From a virus: DNA of 64,000 bases. How positions within the stretch are numbered: the first letter of the stretch is position 1; the number at the start of each line of letters is the position of its first letter. Shown in pieces: positions 40,402 to 47,316 of this stretch. Made by a program: the position numbers and the translations under genes. The notes under the pieces are model-generated. The model was not told where the DNA came from. It saw only the letters and a list, made by a program, of their open reading frames with translations, and did not search any database. Location: the IMG/VR virus record IMGVR_UViG_3300005529_000004, positions 1 through 64,000 of that record. One strand, written 5' to 3'.

Positions 40402-40473
40402 TCGGCTGTAGCTCAGCGGAAGAGCACCGGGCGGCGAACCCGGAGGCCGCAGGTTCGAGTCCTGCCAGCCGAA
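40402..40473 (+). tRNA. tRNA-Arg (GCG), G33
   Basis: Directly abuts tRNA-Phe. Acceptor TCGGCTG/CAGCCGA, discriminator A, D-arm GCTC/GAGC, anticodon stem CCGGG/CCCGG, T-arm GCAGG-TTCGAGT-CCTGC. The loop CGGCGAA gives anticodon GCG with G at position 33 instead of U; every other part is canonical. Confidence 0.85.
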
Positions 40474-40483
40474 TCGAGGACAG

Positions 40484-40489
40484 TAGACT
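40484..40489 (+). promoter_or_regulatory. -10 TAGACT of a leaderless promoter
   Basis: ACAGTAGACT, eight bases, ATG 40498. It follows tRNA-Arg by ten bases. Confidence 0.65.
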
Positions 40490-40497
40490 TTGCCGGG

Positions 40498-40749
40498 ATG
40501 GACTGGTCCTTCCTCCCGCACCTCATCCACCCGCTGTCCGGCGACGGCTACCAGTTCTGGTCGGGCATCGGCTCGGACTTCGGTGAGGCGTCGATCCTGA
40601 CGGCGATCATCGTCGGCTTCCGGCACCGCAACTGCCACGTCCGTGGCTGCTGGCACCTCGGGCACGCCGATCCCGAGCACGGCTTCCCCGCTTGCAAGCG
40701 CCACCACTCGAAGCGGCACCTGCACGGGCTTGACCCGAACGCCGACTGA
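40498..40749 (+). CDS. Small Cys/His-rich protein
   Basis: 83 residues. An N-terminal amphipathic/hydrophobic part (DWSFLPHLIHPLSGDGYQFW, then ASILTAIIVGF) is followed by a Cys/His-rich end (RNCHVRGCWHLGHADPEHGF and PACKRHHSKRHLHG) that resembles a zinc-binding module. Such short HCx proteins with a membrane-type N terminus recur in actinobacterial phages; function unknown. ATG 40498 is fixed by the leaderless -10. Confidence 0.68.
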   Translation: MDWSFLPHLIHPLSGDGYQFWSGIGSDFGEASILTAIIVGFRHRNCHVRGCWHLGHADPEHGFPACKRHHSKRHLHGLDPNAD

Positions 40750-40754
40750 CGCGC

Positions 40755-40760
40755 TATATT
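40755..40760 (+). promoter_or_regulatory. -10 TATATT
   Basis: GCTATATT, about 20 bases before GAGGGAGGA and TTG 40791. A leadered promoter with a Shine-Dalgarno. Confidence 0.5.
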
Positions 40761-40790
40761 CTGAACTGTCAACGATCGAGGGAGGACCCT

Positions 40791-41135
40791 TTGAGCACCA
40801 TGTCTTCGTCGCTCCGGCGACGCAACCCACTCGACTTTCTGCTGTGGCCGATCGCCAAGCGCGACTGGAACGGTCGCCTGGTGCTGCGGGACGGCATCGC
40901 GGCGATGATCGTCGTCGGCGCCATCGTCGGCGCGGTGGTCGGGATCGTCTACGGCTGCATGCAGTGGGACATGTCGAACACCCGCGCCTACTGCTCGTCG
41001 CTGAACGGGCGCAGCGGGATGCCGACCGAGTTCATCCAGACCAGCGCCTTCGACTGGGACTGCTACGCGAAGACGCCGGGCGGGAAGCTCGTGCCCACCA
41101 GCCAGATCACCTACTTCGTCGGGAGGTCGAAGTGA
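40791..41135 (+). CDS. Small membrane protein
   Basis: 114 residues. A basic N terminus, one membrane helix (GIAAMIVVGAIVGAVVGIVY) and an outer domain with two cysteines (RAYCSSLNGRSG and WDCYAKTPGG) that could form a disulphide. TTG 40791 is chosen because AGGGAGGA ends four bases before it; ATG 40800 is the alternative. Probably co-transcribed with the next membrane protein. Confidence 0.66.
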   Translation: MSTMSSSLRRRNPLDFLLWPIAKRDWNGRLVLRDGIAAMIVVGAIVGAVVGIVYGCMQWDMSNTRAYCSSLNGRSGMPTEFIQTSAFDWDCYAKTPGGKLVPTSQITYFVGRSK

Positions 41136-41440
41136 ACTTCGTCAAGGGGACGCTCGGCCTCTTCATCGCAGTCGCGCTGCCGATCGCCCTGGCCCTGGTC
41201 TTCACCGGGCTGGGCCTCGGCTACGACCACCAGCACGTCAACGACCTGACGCTGATCAGCTCTGTCACTCCGGCTGGCGGCGGCGAGATCGACAGGTACG
41301 CGCCGCACTCCTTCTACCACAGCACGGGCGAGATCGTCGCGGTCTCCGGCGCCATCGCCCTCGGCTGGGTGGTCGTCTCGGCCCTCTGCATCTGGCTCGG
41401 GCTGACGATGTTCGTCAAGCGGAACGTTCGCTGGGACTAG
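41132..41440 (+). CDS. Two-helix membrane protein
   Basis: 102 residues. Helices LGLFIAVALPIALALVFTGL and AVSGAIALGWVVVSALCIWL flank an exposed loop (YDHQHVNDLTLISSVTPAGG). GTG 41132 overlaps the previous stop (GTGA), and GGGAGG is five bases upstream. It pairs with the preceding gene. No family recognised. Confidence 0.68.
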   Translation: MNFVKGTLGLFIAVALPIALALVFTGLGLGYDHQHVNDLTLISSVTPAGGGEIDRYAPHSFYHSTGEIVAVSGAIALGWVVVSALCIWLGLTMFVKRNVRWD

Positions 41441-41464
41441 GACGCGTAGCAGGCGGCAGGCGAG

Positions 41465-41482
41465 GCGCCGGGCGACCGGCGC
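41465..41482 (+). terminator. Hairpin terminator
   Basis: GCGCCGG-GCGA-CCGGCGC followed by TTCGTCGTT, after the two membrane-protein genes. Confidence 0.65.
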
Positions 41483-41492
41483 TTCGTCGTTG

Positions 41493-41498
41493 TATAAT
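41493..41498 (+). promoter_or_regulatory. Consensus -10 TATAAT
   Basis: TTGTATAAT, the best canonical -10 in the window. The leader of about 58 bases has a CCCTGC...GCAGGG hairpin and AAGGAGG before GTG 41563. It suggests strong host-sigma transcription of the secreted protein. Confidence 0.65.
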
Positions 41499-41562
41499 CC
41501 AGGCAACGCGTAAACCCCTGCCATCAACCTCTATAGCAGGGCGCGGTAATCAAGGAGGACAG

Positions 41563-42549
41563 GTGAAGCGCAAGCTCATCTTCCTGTCGGTGGCGATGGC
41601 GATGGCGGCGAGTGTCGCCTTCTCGTTCGCTCCGGCGGCATCGGCCTATGCAACGTGTACCGGCGTCGCGGTGGTTCCGCGCTGGCACGCAGGCCAGAAC
41701 CAGCAGACGAACCCGAACGGCTCGCTGACGCCGTACATCGACGGCTCCTGTAGCCAGGACGGGTTGAACGCAAACGTCTGCATCCAGTACAAGCTGGAGC
41801 CGTCGAACGGCTACAAGCTCGACCAGAACGGCAACCCGGTCCCGGACAACAACCCGTGGACGACCTACGTCTGCGGTGGGCAGCTCGGCAGCGGCGGCTA
41901 CCCGAATCCGCCGAACGGCACCGAGTTCGCAGGGCCGCAGCTCAACTGCGACAGCCTCTCATCGACGTATGCCGGTGCGACCTGGCGGACCTACGCCACC
42001 ATCACCTCGACCGATGGAGGAGGCACCGGCTACCTGACGTCGCCGCTCATCCAGGGCAACGGCGTCGGCTGCGCCGCACCGACCGGATCGTCGTGCAACG
42101 GGTCGGGCATCTGCATCCCGGACACCCAGGCCAACATCTTCGACACGTACTCCGGCCTTGCGCCGACCGAAGGTGGAGACGGCTACGAGCACTGCGGCGC
42201 CACGTACTACGGCTTCGACCCGCTCGGGGAGTTCGGCCAGAACCTGATCTTCGTCTACCCGGTCGCGTACGAGTGCGATGGGAACAGCCCGTACAACCAG
42301 GTCTGGATCAGCAACGCGCTTACGCGCGTCGGCTCGAACGGCGGTGCCTACAACGTCTGGAGCGCATCGGCTACCGAGAGCGGAGGCGCCGACCTGTCGG
42401 GCTTCCTGATCGGCGGCATTCACACCTGCGGCTGGTCGTCGGTCGCCAACCTGTTCTACAACACGGTCGATCTCACCCTTTCGTCGGTCTACGGCACGAC
42501 GGAGGACTCCACCGTGGACGACGTTCAGTACGTCCCGAACTGCTCGTAG
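41563..42549 (+). CDS. Secreted cysteine-rich protein
   Basis: 328 residues. A Sec signal peptide (basic MKRK, hydrophobic LIFLSVAMAMAASVAFSF, cleavage after APAASA) precedes a mature protein with about 12 cysteines in an even-numbered, disulphide-like spread and a Gly/Ser/Asn-rich composition (NNPWTTYVCGGQLGSGG, GSSCNGSGICIPD). No catalytic motif is seen. It has its own strong promoter, leader and terminator, so it is an independent unit resembling a moron gene. It could alter the host surface or act outside the cell. Confidence 0.75.
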   Translation: MKRKLIFLSVAMAMAASVAFSFAPAASAYATCTGVAVVPRWHAGQNQQTNPNGSLTPYIDGSCSQDGLNANVCIQYKLEPSNGYKLDQNGNPVPDNNPWTTYVCGGQLGSGGYPNPPNGTEFAGPQLNCDSLSSTYAGATWRTYATITSTDGGGTGYLTSPLIQGNGVGCAAPTGSSCNGSGICIPDTQANIFDTYSGLAPTEGGDGYEHCGATYYGFDPLGEFGQNLIFVYPVAYECDGNSPYNQVWISNALTRVGSNGGAYNVWSASATESGGADLSGFLIGGIHTCGWSSVANLFYNTVDLTLSSVYGTTEDSTVDDVQYVPNCS

Positions 42550-42565
42550 CTGAGCCGGGATGCTG

Positions 42566-42593
42566 CGGAGGGCCGGTTTCGACCGGCCCTCCG
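42566..42593 (+). terminator. Hairpin terminator of the secreted-protein gene
   Basis: Twelve perfect pairs, CGGAGGGCCGGT-TTCG-ACCGGCCCTCCG, followed by TCGTT. Confidence 0.8.
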
Positions 42594-42602
42594 TCGTTCA
42601 GG

Positions 42603-42608
42603 TAGACT
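42603..42608 (+). promoter_or_regulatory. -10 TAGACT, leadered
   Basis: AGGTAGACT, then AAAGGGAGGTGG and ATG 42630. The same -10 as the leaderless family, but here with a short leader and a Shine-Dalgarno. Confidence 0.6.
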
Positions 42609-42629
42609 AGGCCAGGAAAGGGAGGTGGC

Positions 42630-43160
42630 ATGACGCTCACCGAAGAGGAGCTGCTCGACAAGATGCGAGCGGCGGAAGTGCCGGACGGCCTCGGGACGTT
42701 CCGGCTCACGAAGGTGCAGGAGGACGGCGAGGGCCGGAAGGTCAAGCTCTCGCGGGTGTTCGAAATGCAGGAGGTCGAGGCCCGGCTGAAGGACGGCTGG
42801 GAGCCGGACGCTCCCGACGAGGCACCTGGCTCGGACGCGCACGTTCCGGCCTCGGGCTTCGCGGACGGCGACTATCGGCTGACGCGGGTCGTCACCGACA
42901 AGGAGGGCCGCGACGTTCCGATCACGAACGTGGTCGGGCTGGCCGACGTCCCTGCTCGGCTGGAGGCGGGCTGGAAGCCTGCCGACGCACGCACGACCGA
43001 TGCGCTGGTGGAGCGGGGCCTGATCGACGCCGACGCGGAGGACGCCGAGGTTCGGACGGAGGTCACGAAGCCGAAGACGCCACGGCGCACGAAGCCGAAG
43101 GCGAAGGAAGCGACACCTCCGGCGCCGAAGGTCGAGCCGAAGGCCGACAAGGACGAGTAA
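42630..43160 (+). CDS. Acidic protein with internal duplication
   Basis: 176 residues. Two repeats share the pattern F/YRLT(K/R)V...EGR.V.....V...V.ARL..GW.P (about residues 23-57 and 85-120). A Lys/Pro-rich tail follows (PRRTKPKAKEATPPAPKVEP). It ends in a TAATG overlap with the next gene. Phage head or tail accessory proteins often carry such repeats; no function is assigned. Confidence 0.7.
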   Translation: MTLTEEELLDKMRAAEVPDGLGTFRLTKVQEDGEGRKVKLSRVFEMQEVEARLKDGWEPDAPDEAPGSDAHVPASGFADGDYRLTRVVTDKEGRDVPITNVVGLADVPARLEAGWKPADARTTDALVERGLIDADAEDAEVRTEVTKPKTPRRTKPKAKEATPPAPKVEPKADKDE

Positions 43161-43600
43161 TGCGGGTCCGGCGGGCACCGGCAGCGACGGCCTCCGATCG
43201 GGAGGCTCTCGCTGCCGTTGCTCGGATCGAGGAGGCGCTGGCGCTCGTCGTCGCGGCGCTGGAGTCGGTGGCCCGTCGACTGACCGTCATCGAGGAGCAG
43301 ACCAAGCCGAAGCCACGCGCACCGCGCAAGCCTCGCGCCAAGCCTGCACCGAAGCCCGAGCCGGAGACGCTGCCAGCGAGCCTGGCCGTTGAGGATGAAG
43401 AGCCGGGTCCCTCGTCCGAGGAAGAGGACGTCCTCGCTGAGTTCACGCGGCGCTTCGAGGAGCTGGCGGACGGCGACGACGTTCCGTCAATCGAGGTCGA
43501 GGAGCAGCTTGCCCGTGAGTTCGCTGGGCGGCTGCCGCAGTTTCCTGCCGAGGAAGATTCCCGCGAGACGCGTCGTCGGCGCGCTGGCCGGGTATCCTGA
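43160..43600 (+). CDS. Helical protein with Lys/Pro-rich and acidic regions
   Basis: 146 residues. An N-terminal coiled coil (DREALAAVARIEEALALVVA) is followed by a basic Pro/Lys stretch (KPKPRAPRKPRAKPAPKPEP) and a long acidic region (DEEPGPSSEEEDVLAEF). The basic linker resembles the tail of the preceding gene product. Function unknown; possibly DNA- or scaffold-associated. Confidence 0.66.
   Translation: MRVRRAPAATASDREALAAVARIEEALALVVAALESVARRLTVIEEQTKPKPRAPRKPRAKPAPKPEPETLPASLAVEDEEPGPSSEEEDVLAEFTRRFEELADGDDVPSIEVEEQLAREFAGRLPQFPAEEDSRETRRRRAGRVS
43593..43598 (+). promoter_or_regulatory. Candidate -10 TATCCT
   Basis: GGGTATCCT about 22 bases before ATG 43621, with AAGGGAGGG between. 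It overlaps the end of the previous gene. Confidence 0.45.
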
Positions 43601-43620
43601 ACAACGAGAAGGGAGGGAGA

Positions 43621-43833
43621 ATGGCCCAGAAGACGATCGAGGAGAAGGTCCTGGCCGCGACTGGATCGGCGAAGTCGAAGACGACGCTCGCCGAGAAGTT
43701 CGACGTCAGCTACACCTACGTCTCGCGCACCGTCAACGCGCTGGTGAAGAAGGGCAAGCTCATCGCCATCACCGGCAAGCAGAAGAAGGGCGCGATCGGC
43801 AGGCCCGCGACGCTCTACAAGCGGGCGGCGTAG
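43621..43833 (+). CDS. Small winged-helix DNA-binding protein
   Basis: 70 residues. TTLAEKFDVSYTYVSRTVNA is a helix-turn-helix, followed by LVKKGKLIAITGKQKKGAIG and RPATLYKRA, the wing of a MarR/ArsR-like fold. It likely represses or activates phage genes; the target is unknown. AAGGGAGGGAGA precedes ATG 43621. Confidence 0.75.
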   Translation: MAQKTIEEKVLAATGSAKSKTTLAEKFDVSYTYVSRTVNALVKKGKLIAITGKQKKGAIGRPATLYKRAA

Positions 43834-43837
43834 GACG

Positions 43838-44035
43838 ATGGCGGAGAGCGAGCGCAGCTACGACCACACCGAGCGCATCCGCAAGCTGCGGAAGATGGTC
43901 GAGCGCGAGGAGAAGGCCGGGTCCGAGGACGAGGACCGGCTGGCGCCCGCGCAGACGTTCATCCACAAGCACGGCGATGGCGGTGTTGCCTCCACGCCAG
44001 GCGGAGGGCGCGAGCGCACGACGCGTCCTGGATGA
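43838..44035 (+). CDS. Small charged protein
   Basis: 65 residues. A charged helical N terminus (HTERIRKLRKMVEREEKAGS) and a Gly/Thr-rich tail. It starts five bases after the preceding stop and has no clear ribosome site, so coupling to the HTH gene is assumed. No family. Confidence 0.5.
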   Translation: MAESERSYDHTERIRKLRKMVEREEKAGSEDEDRLAPAQTFIHKHGDGGVASTPGGGRERTTRPG

Positions 44036-44037
44036 GC

Positions 44038-44120
44038 TAGACTCGGGCTTCATAGCGGCACCAAGCTGCCGCGCTGAGCTACCGGGGAGGGAGCCGCCGC
44101 AAGGCGGCTTCCTCGTTCTT
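44038..44120 (+). ncRNA. Candidate small RNA with tRNA-like fragment
   Basis: TAGACT (44038-44043) is followed by no start codon. About 70 bases later comes a hairpin GGGAGCCGCC-GCAA-GGCGGCTTCC and TCGTTCTT. The transcript would include TAGCGGCACCAAGCTG and CTGAGCTACC, which on the minus strand reads like a tRNA 5' half (GGTAGCTCAG). It is either a small RNA or the remains of a lost tRNA gene. Confidence 0.4.
44089..44120 (+). terminator. Hairpin terminator
   Basis: Ten-pair stem with a GCAA loop followed by TCGTTCTT, just before the promoter of the RNA ligase gene. Confidence 0.7.
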
Positions 44121-44131
44121 GAACCCTGCGC

Positions 44132-44137
44132 TATAGT
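44132..44137 (+). promoter_or_regulatory. -10 TATAGT of a leaderless promoter
   Basis: GCTATAGT, six bases, ATG 44144. Confidence 0.65.
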
Positions 44138-44143
44138 CCGCGC

Positions 44144-45238
44144 ATGGACATCTTCGACCTGATCGACCCGTTTGAGCTGGAGGAGATGATCGAGGCGGGA
44201 TACGTCTCCGCGCAGCAGCATCCACTGCTGCCGCTCACGATCCTCAACTACACCCACCGCTGCCAGTATGATCGCGCCTGGAACGCGACTACGATGAAGT
44301 GCCGTGGCATCATCTACGGCACGCAGGACGGCGTCATCTATGCGCGGCCGTGGGCTAAGTTCTTCAACTACGGCGAGCCGACGCCGGAGGGCCTCGTGCT
44401 CGACCCGGATGCGCTCGTGGAGGTCACCGACAAGCTGGATGGCTCGCTGGGCATCGGCTACTTCGACCCGACCTGGGGCGGGTTGTCGATCGCCACGCGC
44501 GGCTCCTTCACCTCCGACCAGGCTCTGCACGCATCGAAGCTCTACCAGCGCCGGTACGCGCACTGGATGCCCGAGGAGGGCTGGACGCCGCTGTTCGAGA
44601 TCATCTACCCGGAGAACCGGATCGTCGTGGACTATGGCGGCGAGGACGACCTGCACATGATCGGCCAGGTCAAGATCGAGACCGGCGAGCTGCGAGGCCC
44701 GTCGCTCGAATGGCCCGGACCGATGGCGGCGCTGCAGCAGGCGCTGACCTTCCGCGATGCGGTGGCGCTGCCCGAGCGACCCGGCAAGGAAGGCGTCGTC
44801 GTTCGGCTGCTGGAGACCGACGCGCTGGTCAAGATCAAGCAGGCCGACTACGTCGAGCTGCACCGGATCGTCACCCACCTGAATGAGCGCACGGTCTGGG
44901 AGGCGATCGTCGCCGACCGCTTCGAGGAGCTGATCGAGACGCTGCCCGACGAGTTCATGGTCTGGGCAGAGAACGTCCGACGCAACCTGCAGGCCGAGGC
45001 CGACTACATCGAGGCGCGCATCCGCGAGAAGTACGCGTCCGCGACGTCCTGGATGCAGGACCGGCACGGCTCCGACTGGTCGCGCAAGCAGTTCGCGGAG
45101 CTGGTCACCCGGCAGCCGGAATGGGCGCCGTACATGTTCCTGCTGCTGGACGGCAAGAACGTCCACGAGAAGATTTGGGCGTCGATCAGGCCGGAGGCGG
45201 CAAAGCCGCTGATGGACCGAGGAGAGGAGATCGCATGA
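44144..45238 (+). CDS. T4 Rnl1-like RNA ligase
   Basis: 364 residues. Motif I is EVTDKLDGSLGIGYF (adenylated Lys), then SIATRGSFTSDQA (RG), TPLFEIIYPENRIVVDY (motif IIIa), GKEGVVVRLL (IV) and DALVKIKQADYVELHRIV (V). The spacing and the FEIIxPxNRIVxxY signature are those of T4 RNA ligase 1, which reseals tRNAs cut in the anticodon loop. The C-terminal helical domain is present. A T4-like Pnkp gene lies 1 kb downstream, the same enzyme pair T4 uses against the anticodon nuclease PrrC. Leaderless start at ATG 44144. Confidence 0.9.
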   Translation: MDIFDLIDPFELEEMIEAGYVSAQQHPLLPLTILNYTHRCQYDRAWNATTMKCRGIIYGTQDGVIYARPWAKFFNYGEPTPEGLVLDPDALVEVTDKLDGSLGIGYFDPTWGGLSIATRGSFTSDQALHASKLYQRRYAHWMPEEGWTPLFEIIYPENRIVVDYGGEDDLHMIGQVKIETGELRGPSLEWPGPMAALQQALTFRDAVALPERPGKEGVVVRLLETDALVKIKQADYVELHRIVTHLNERTVWEAIVADRFEELIETLPDEFMVWAENVRRNLQAEADYIEARIREKYASATSWMQDRHGSDWSRKQFAELVTRQPEWAPYMFLLLDGKNVHEKIWASIRPEAAKPLMDRGEEIA

Positions 45239-45441
45239 GCGATAGCGACATCGTCGTGGAGGCCCTCAAGCAGAAGCTCGGCGACGTCCAGCGTCAGAAG
45301 GAGAACGCGATTACCGAACGCTCCAGCGCACTCGGAGATGTCGAGCTGTGGACGCGGGAGCAGGGCAAGTTTCAAGAGCAGGAGACGGCACTCATCAACG
45401 CGCTCGACGTCATGGCGCCGGGCTGGGAGGAGTCGGCATGA
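45235..45441 (+). CDS. Small coiled-coil protein
   Basis: 68 residues, nearly all helix (EALKQKLGDVQRQKENAITE, then FQEQETALINALDVM). ATGA overlaps at both ends link it to the RNA ligase gene and the next small gene. Unknown function. Confidence 0.65.
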   Translation: MSDSDIVVEALKQKLGDVQRQKENAITERSSALGDVELWTREQGKFQEQETALINALDVMAPGWEESA

Positions 45442-45566
45442 CCGGCAAGAAGAAGGACTACGTGTTGGCGAAGGTCATCGGCGCCGGGATCGGCCGCGCG
45501 CTGATCGGCGTCGAGTACGGGATGGGCGCCTGGATCGTGCTGCACCTGCTGGGGAGGCCGTGGTGA
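45438..45566 (+). CDS. 42-residue membrane-type peptide
   Basis: Basic N terminus (TGKKKDYVLAK) and a hydrophobic C-terminal segment (GMGAWIVLHLLGRPW). ATGA and GTGA overlaps at its ends and GGGAGGAG upstream support translation. Unknown. Confidence 0.58.
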   Translation: MTGKKKDYVLAKVIGAGIGRALIGVEYGMGAWIVLHLLGRPW

Positions 45567-45952
45567 CCGTCGAGGAGCTGACCGACCTGATCTACGTCCC
45601 GTTCGACCGCACGCCGGGTGAGGGGTCGTGGACGAGCGGCGGCTTCAATACCGTGGACGAGTCGAAGGTCGGCCCGTTCGGAAAGGAAGACGTTGCCGAG
45701 GTGCTCTACGGCGGTTCGTCGGGCGACGGGTGGGACGGCTGGGAGGCTGCCGTGATTCGCCTGAAGGACGGGCGGCTGGTGGCCTGGGCGTCGTTCTACG
45801 GGCCGACCGGCGATGGCTTCCACGAAGACGCCTATGGCGGCGACGCCGAGGTCTGGTTCTCTGGGCCGGACAACCTCTCGCTGCTGGTCAAGCAGGCGCT
45901 CGGCGACTGGCAGCGTCGCGGGCTGCGGATTCCCGAGGAGCTGTGGTCATGA
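45563..45952 (+). CDS. Hypothetical protein
   Basis: 129 residues, beta-rich and aromatic (TVEELTDLIYVPFDRTPGEG, then GWEAAVIRLKDGRLVAWASF, YGGDAEVWFSGPDNLSLLV). No family is recognised. GTG 45563 follows GGGGAGG in a GTGA overlap. Confidence 0.7.
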   Translation: MTVEELTDLIYVPFDRTPGEGSWTSGGFNTVDESKVGPFGKEDVAEVLYGGSSGDGWDGWEAAVIRLKDGRLVAWASFYGPTGDGFHEDAYGGDAEVWFSGPDNLSLLVKQALGDWQRRGLRIPEELWS

Positions 45953-46029
45953 GCCGCTTGAAGGTGGCGCTCGCCATCGTCGCCTGCCTGGGCCTCGCGG
46001 CCTACGGCGCGCGGGAGATGCTCTCATGA
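45949..46029 (+). CDS. 26-residue membrane peptide
   Basis: Basic start (MSRLK) and one hydrophobic helix (VALAIVACLGLAAYGA). ATGA overlaps on both sides. Real by context, function unknown. Confidence 0.5.
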   Translation: MSRLKVALAIVACLGLAAYGAREMLS

Positions 46030-46289
46030 GGGGCGCCGACTACATGGAGCCGCCGAGCGAGAGGCCGGTCGATCACAAGGCGGCGCTCAAGGCGGCGCAG
46101 CTCGACCACGACATCGCCGAGAAGAAGTCGCGGCTGCAGCGCAAGGCCGACCGTCGCGCTCGGCGCCGCTGCTTCTGGACGCGGCCGCGCGGCCACAACT
46201 GGGTCGGCTCGGCGCCGAGCGAGGCGAGCGACTTCCACTGTGCCAACTGCCCGGCGACCAAGACCGTGTCGGTGGACTATGGCTGGTAG
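46026..46289 (+). CDS. Small basic protein with C-x-x-C
   Basis: 87 residues. A basic helix (KKSRLQRKADRRARRRCFW) and a terminal HNWVGSAPSEASDFHCANCP segment with a possible zinc site. ATGA overlap with the peptide upstream. No family. Confidence 0.62.
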   Translation: MRGADYMEPPSERPVDHKAALKAAQLDHDIAEKKSRLQRKADRRARRRCFWTRPRGHNWVGSAPSEASDFHCANCPATKTVSVDYGW

Positions 46290-46295
46290 TTCAGG

Positions 46296-46301
46296 TAGGG
46301 T
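46296..46301 (+). promoter_or_regulatory. -10 TAGGGT of a leaderless promoter
   Basis: AGGTAGGGT, seven bases, TTG 46309; a rare TTG leaderless start. Confidence 0.6.
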
Positions 46302-46308
46302 GAGCGCA

Positions 46309-47238
46309 TTGACTCCTGAACTGATCGTCACTCGCGGCATCCCCGGCTCAGGCAAGACGACCTGGGCGAAGGCGTGGGTCGCCGATGACCCGGTCAACCG
46401 GGCACGCATCAACCGCGACGACCTGCGGCTGATGCTCTACAACCGGGGCTACCCGCTCGACCCAGACCCGAAGATCGCCCACCGGCTGGAGACCAACCTC
46501 TCCGCCGCGCAGCAGGAGGCGGTGCGCGGGTTGCTGGAGGCGAAGCGCTCGGTGGTCGTGGACGACACGAACATCTCCTCGCGCTACCTGCGGGCTTGGC
46601 GGGAGCTGGCGCAGGACGCCGGTGCCGACTTCTCGGTCAACGACGACTTCTGCTCCGTGCCGCTCGACCTGTGCATCGAGCGCGACCGCCACTACACGCG
46701 TGGGACAATGGTCGGCGAGGTCGCGATCCGGCAGATGCACGCGCGGCTGCAGAATGCGCTCGGCAACGAGTCGCGCGGCACCGTCTTCTACGAGGACGGC
46801 GGCTACCGCTACCAGCCCGACTTCCGCCTGCCCTCCGCCTTCCTGCTCGACCTGGACGGCACGGCGGCGCTGCACGTAGACCGCTCGCCCTACGACTACT
46901 CGCGGGTCAACACCGACGAGCCGAACCAGCCGGTCATCGACCTGGCGAAGCAGCTCGTCTCAGCGGGCTGGGTCTGCATCTGCCTCTCGGGTCGCCCGGA
47001 TTCGTGCCGGGACGCGACCGAGGAGTGGCTGCGCTGGTCGGGCGTCCCCTGGCACTCGCTCTACATGCGTGAGGAGGGCGACACGCGCAAGGACGAGATC
47101 GTGAAGCTGGAGATCTTCCAGCAGATGATCGCCGACTACTGGCACGTTCGGCTGGCGCTCGATGACCGGAACCGGGTCGTCCGCATGTGGCGCCGGATCG
47201 GTCTGCTCTGCGCGCAGGTCGCGCCGGGAGCGTTCTAG
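46309..47238 (+). CDS. pseT: T4-like polynucleotide kinase/phosphatase
   Basis: 309 residues, close to T4 Pnkp (about 300). The N-terminal kinase has TRGIPGSGKTTWAKAW (P-loop, about 8-23), INRDDLRLMLYN (catalytic Asp/Arg) and VVVDDTNISSRYL. The C-terminal acylphosphatase domain has FLLDLDGTAAL (D-x-D-G-T, about 178-188), ICLSGRPDSCRDATEEWL and LALDDRNRVVRMW. It removes 3' or cyclic phosphates and adds 5' phosphates so that RNA ligase can seal a broken RNA. The TTG start is supported by the -10 seven bases upstream. It functions with the Rnl1-like ligase 1 kb upstream. Confidence 0.92.
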   Translation: MTPELIVTRGIPGSGKTTWAKAWVADDPVNRARINRDDLRLMLYNRGYPLDPDPKIAHRLETNLSAAQQEAVRGLLEAKRSVVVDDTNISSRYLRAWRELAQDAGADFSVNDDFCSVPLDLCIERDRHYTRGTMVGEVAIRQMHARLQNALGNESRGTVFYEDGGYRYQPDFRLPSAFLLDLDGTAALHVDRSPYDYSRVNTDEPNQPVIDLAKQLVSAGWVCICLSGRPDSCRDATEEWLRWSGVPWHSLYMREEGDTRKDEIVKLEIFQQMIADYWHVRLALDDRNRVVRMWRRIGLLCAQVAPGAF

Positions 47239-47292
47239 GCGGGCAACGGCCCGCCGGAGAATCTCCGTCCAGAGAACCTTGCTGGCGGCTGG

Positions 47293-47298
47293 TAGACT
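47293..47298 (+). promoter_or_regulatory. -10 TAGACT, leadered
   Basis: CTGGTAGACT, then GAAAGGAGGG and ATG 47317. Confidence 0.55.
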
Positions 47299-47316
47299 GG
47301 TTCTGAAAGGAGGGCT

